From Owenia fusiformis (Eukaryota; Annelida; Polychaeta; Sabellida; Oweniidae): a stretch of DNA of 64,000 nucleotides. A program made the position numbers and the translations under genes. The notes below the pieces were generated by a model, which was given only the letters and a program-made list of their open reading frames with translations, did no database searches and was not told the DNA's origin. Numbering within the stretch: the stretch's first letter is position 1; every line of letters begins with the position of its first letter. Below are positions 61,605 through 64,000 of this stretch, piece by piece. Location of the stretch: contig CAIIXF020000010.1 in NCBI GenBank assembly GCA_903813345.2, forward strand, positions 6,441,169 to 6,505,168, given 5' to 3'.

Positions 61605-64000
61605 GAACACTTTTTCTCAGCAACTAGAAGAACTTACTTTAACCTACTTACATGGCTAACATAGCCCATCAACCTAGTTTCTGGGAAATTAGGTCAAATT
61701 TGTATCTAGGTCAGAAGTCAAGAACTAGGTCAAATTTAGGTCGAATCAACATTCTGTCAATTATCTTCGTTGTTGTTTGTTGTTACTCCTTTATCTTTTT
61801 TTCATCATGTAGCTTAGAAAAAAACAAAACGAGCGTGTGCCATCCGTTTTTTGATTCCTCTTACCGATCTTGAGATATGGCGTCCGGAAAGTAGGTCAAA
61901 CTAAAAAGTTAACCAAATTTAACATATGAGCTATGAAATAAGTGTAGAATTTTCTCAGGAATCTGAATCTGCAAACCAAATTCCGATCCGACTTCCGGTT
62001 CGAAAGTTATGGCGTTTTGAAAATTTCGAGAAAAATCGATCTGATGATATCCTGATAGAAAGTCAAGAGTAGTAAAGAAAATATAGAAAAAAATCATCCA
62101 TCCTTCCTTCCTATCCTGTCTGATCATATCCTTCCTATCTATCCTTCCTTTCTATCCATTCCTTCCTATCCTATCCTTCCTTCCTATTCTATATCCTATC
62201 CTATCCTAGAACTGGGTCAAATCTTACATTTTCAATATTCTATCAATTATCTTCGTCATTATTTATCGAAACATCTTCATCTTTTTTTCATCATTTAGCT
62301 TATAAACAGCCCTTTTATAAGTGTGCCATCCGTTTTTTGATTACTCTTACTGATTTTGAAATATGGCGTCTGGAAAGTAGGTCAAAACAAAAAGTTTTCC
62401 AAATTCAATGTATGAATTATGAATTAGGGGTAGAATTTCGTCAGGAATCCGAATCTGCAAACCAAATTTCAATCCGACTCTCGGTTTCGGAAGTTATGGC
62501 GTTTTGAAAGCTCAAAAATCGCTAAATTTGGTGCCCCATGTTATGTCAATGAGCAAAAAGATTTTTTGAAGTGTAAAATACCAGATATAGACTGAGTTCA
62601 GCTTAACATTCTGAAAGCCTATAAAAGAAGGGGACCTCGAAGGCTATCTAGCTTTAAAATTTGGACACCAAAATGCCTAAGTCAATATCTAGGTCAAATT
62701 CATAGTTTTACCTTATTTTTGCGATTCTGACATTACACTTTAATGATTTGCTTCGAAATTTTGTATACAGGTAGCAAAGAGTGTGCTAATATCGATAGCC
62801 TTTTGCCGTCAGAAAGTATTTTGACCCACTTTTGAGATATGGTGTCCGTAAAGTAGGTCAAAATAAAAATTTAACTTATGAGTTATGAATTAAGGGTAGA
62901 ATTTTCTCAGGAATCCGAATCTGCAAACCAAATTTCAATCTGACTTCCGGTCAAAAATTCCTACTTACCTACCTACCTACATACCTACTTGGCTACCTAC
63001 TTAGCTACCTACTTCTCAGCTACTTACTCGGCTACCTACTCAGCTACTTACTCAGCTACCTACTCAGCTGCTTACTCAGCTACCTACTCAGCTACTTACT
63101 CAATCACTTAATCATCTACTTACTCAGCTTCCTACTCAGTTACTTACTCAGCTCTTTACTCAAGTAAATCAATCTGGAGTCTTAAATTGAACTTTGTTCA
63201 ATTTACCAATCTAGTTCTATTACCTTTCCCCGGGTACCTTCCATTTTGTCTGGACTTCATCCAAACTTCAACCGTGCCAGTCTTGATTATGGTCTGTTTA
63301 ATGGGAACATATTAAAAGGAACAAATGACCAGACATATTTGTTGTGAAAATATAACAAAAAGAAAGAACCTAAAAGGAAAGCAGAGTGAGACTAAAGGGG
63401 TTTTTGAATGACATTGTAGTCACTGTTATACAAAGGTATAACTTGTAAGAGCCTTGGTTTAAATATAATTATGTTATTCTTACAGAGAAAATTGACGAGA
63501 AAGATGATGCAATCCAGTTCCTCAATGAAAGGTGTAACTGGAAATATGTAAGTATTTACGATGGGCTGCAATGTTGATATATGTAACGTAGTAATGAGCC
63601 TGAACTAAGGTGCTGCAAAATGCAAAATCAATGTTTTGCTAGAAAGTCCAACAAATCTACAAATTTATTTTTCACAAAATATGTTGATTAATTTAAATAT
63701 TGCTTGAAAAACCAAGTTGTTTTTTCAAGAAATATTTAAATGATCCAGCCATATTTTAGTTGCGTTTCATGTCATGGGGATATCTATAGGTCATATACAT
63801 ATGTATGTTTGTGTTTCAGGAAGGCAAATCTTGTGAAGCTTGAAGTCTACTTCCAAGAAATGTCCGTTGAACATATTGAGCAGCAGAAGTCGTATGAGAT
63901 CGAGAACTTATTGAGTGATCTAGGTGGTCAACTTGGCCTTTGGTTGGGACTTTCAGCCATAACAGCCTGCGAGTTCATAGAATTTGTCATTGATGTTATA
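48811..64000 (+). CDS. DEG/ENaC (ASIC-like) sodium channel subunit, isoform with first block 1a; runs off the window
   Basis: Amiloride-sensitive channel family. Block 1a: exon 48811-48864 (ATG, 18 codons ending CEE) and exon 49140-50559. The shared exons are 56822-56939, 57248-57376, 59611-59750, 60115-60278, 60644-60974, 61290-61426, 63486-63547 and 63820 to beyond 64000; all phases agree. Seen: N-terminal FCNDTSINAITRAY, where the family usually has a His-Gly motif; TM1 YTWIVMFITSVIIVVVQS; EFPSITVCNLNP (first ectodomain strand); an 18-fold 14-residue Pro/Gly/Ser/Ala repeat; then from shared exons an acidic Glu run, YGNCFTFN, a Cys-rich domain (CYQKNVIDVCGCAVHEVP), a Thr/Asn-rich acidic insert, and the pre-TM2/TM2 segment DLGGQLGLWLGLSAITACEF with a GxS selectivity filter. 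If the 1a exon is not spliced at 50559, reading through gives a stop at 50612 and a TM1-only protein. Ligand or stimulus unknown. Confidence 0.82.
49740..50530 (+). repeat. 42-bp coding minisatellite in DEG/ENaC exon 1a
   Basis: About 18 tandem copies of a GC-rich 42-bp unit with AGCGCTCCTGCCGGTCCGAC and TCTGGTG(G/T)CCCTGG, encoding a 14-residue P/G/A/S/T unit such as SAPAGPTSGGPGAT. Copy variants occur in a higher-order pattern (GVPGAT, GGPGPT, GGPGAT, PAGPAS). All frames stay open because the unit is a multiple of three. Confidence 0.97.
52380..64000 (+). CDS. Same DEG/ENaC gene, isoform with alternative first exon 1b
   Basis: First exon 52380-53349 (323 codons plus one base). The ATG at 52380 is the first in the frame after a stop at 52260. 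It encodes a Ser/Lys-rich N-terminus, KYKLEEFCTESSVNAITRAY, TM1 YTWLTMFLFSVTLVFAQS, ELPSVTICNLNPIRRS and the same FATNSD.DEEDELY motif as block 1a. It then diverges into an acidic Thr-rich tract and a Pro/Glu/Asp repeat (DDPEETI-type). It ends ACAACAG|GTATGA in phase 1, as does block 1a, so both fit the acceptor at 56822 (ACAG|ATGCACC). No TM2 or Cys-rich exons lie between 50612 and 52380, so 1a and 1b look like alternative starts of one gene rather than two complete genes. A partial gene duplication with 1a now unused is the other reading. Confidence 0.85.
53095..53335 (+). repeat. 21-bp-type coding repeat in DEG/ENaC exon 1b
   Basis: Imperfect repeats built on (G)ATGATCCCGAAGAG(A/T)CCATT, giving DDPEETI/DDPEESI at the 3' side and looser PGE..F..P units upstream. 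In frame with exon 1b. Confidence 0.85.
53755..55010. repeat. Diverged inverted repeat in the DEG/ENaC intron
   Basis: Left arm about 53755-54275, right arm about 54770-55010. Matching blocks, left versus reverse of right: GCGTTCTGCGGAG / GCGTTCCGCGGAG, CTAGTATTGCTATGTTACTCC / GTAGTATTGCTATTTTATTCC, GCGCTGTGACCCCCC / GTGCTGTGACCCCCC, CCAATACT.GG.AAGGC, and ATCAAATTAAAGCTTATTTAATTCTG. The left arm has internal extra sequence. Probably an old fold-back or DNA element. Confidence 0.75.
56075..56178. repeat. Small inverted repeat
   Basis: ATGACCTGAATCGATTGCAAA (about 56076-56096) faces TTTGCAATCGATTCAGGTCAT (about 56155-56175), separated by about 60 bp. Intronic hairpin potential. Confidence 0.85.
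57985..58193. repeat. 35-bp tandem repeat in DEG/ENaC intron
   Basis: Six copies of a unit with TTTACCCCAATACACCCTCT and GATTTGAAAATCATT, 33-37 bp each. Non-coding, in the intron between exons 57248-57376 and 59611-59750. Confidence 0.92.
59002..59265 (-). other. Unrecognised 87-codon open frame, opposite strand in DEG/ENaC intron
   Basis: Opens with a genuine ATG (59265) and encodes a soluble-looking peptide with three potential N-glycosylation sites (NTS, NET and others) and two Cys; notable stretch WGPRDYNPEDHFFFYNGN. Its base composition is less AT-biased than the surrounding intron. A second minus-strand frame, 58480-58660, holds a hydrophobic segment (VLIMISLVFTVLWLQ). I recognise neither; they could be exons of a nested gene, decayed gene pieces or chance. 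Confidence 0.15.
61513..63181. mobile_element. 1.67-kb non-autonomous DNA element with internal repeats
   Basis: Ends are inverted: GACTCCAGATTG at the left, CAATCTGGAGTC at the right, each flanked by TTA (61510-61512 and 63182-63184), a candidate target duplication. The left end is itself a hairpin (GACTCCAGATT AAAA-like loop AATCTGGAGTC). Inside are a (TTCT)n run (61557-61603), three diverged copies of a block with AATCTGCAAACCAAATT and (near 61960, 62450 and 62920), CCTTCCTATC repeats (62100-62210) and CTACCTACTCAG repeats (62955-63160). No transposase frame. Lies in the intron before exon 63486. Confidence 0.85.
62955..63160. repeat. CTAC/CTCAG simple-sequence tract
   Basis: Irregular repeats of TAC(C/T)TACTCAGC, with ACCTACCTACCTAC at the start. 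Part of the element 61513-63181. Confidence 0.9.

Overview
This is a eukaryotic, animal window from an AT-rich, intron-rich, repeat-rich genome. All genes are split by GT-AG introns except one, and they encode animal families: FAM81, DNA polymerase iota, heparan sulfate 3-O-sulfotransferase, cytosolic carboxypeptidase CCP1/AGTPBP1 and a DEG/ENaC channel. Dispersed repeats with GTCCGTCC runs next to GCTCAC...GTGAGC motifs, and proteins that align end to end with vertebrate orthologues but are diverged, suggest a marine invertebrate. A spiralian such as a mollusc, annelid or brachiopod is my best guess; this is inference, not proof.

Layout. (1) 1-6176 (+): the 3' part (five exons) of a FAM81 coiled-coil gene that starts before the window. 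(2) 8736-17723 (-): a full POLI gene in nine coding exons, convergent with FAM81. Its intron 7 holds, on the opposite strand, an intronless sulfotransferase gene of the HS3ST family (11697-13157, +). (3) 17745-23183: intergenic, with a candidate shared promoter near 20 kb (ETS site, GTCACGTGAC E-box) and two large fold-back repeats. (4) 23249-44048 (+): a complete AGTPBP1/CCP1 gene, reconstructed as 24 coding exons (about 1262 aa) with all zinc and catalytic residues present. Its introns carry minisatellites, MITEs, a decayed mariner-like element and a 2.7-kb repeat array interrupted by a 702-bp fold-back element. (5) 44049-48810: 3' UTR, a 26-bp minisatellite and an intergenic stretch. (6) 48811 to the window end (+): a DEG/ENaC channel gene. 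Two alternative first coding blocks (1a ending at 50559, 1b at 52380-53349) each encode the N-terminus, TM1 and first extracellular segment. Both end in the same splice phase and can join the same downstream exons (56822 onward), which run through the cysteine-rich ectodomain to TM2 at the window edge.

The genes do not form a pathway; they are unrelated neighbours. The most notable point is the DEG/ENaC locus. Its architecture matches the ASIC1a/1b kind of alternative first exon, but each version carries its own in-frame repeat tract just after TM1 (a Pro/Gly/Ser/Ala 14-residue repeat or an acidic 7-residue repeat), and both replace the usual His-Gly gating motif by Asn-Ala. I found no prokaryotic-type system, CRISPR array, rRNA or tRNA gene.
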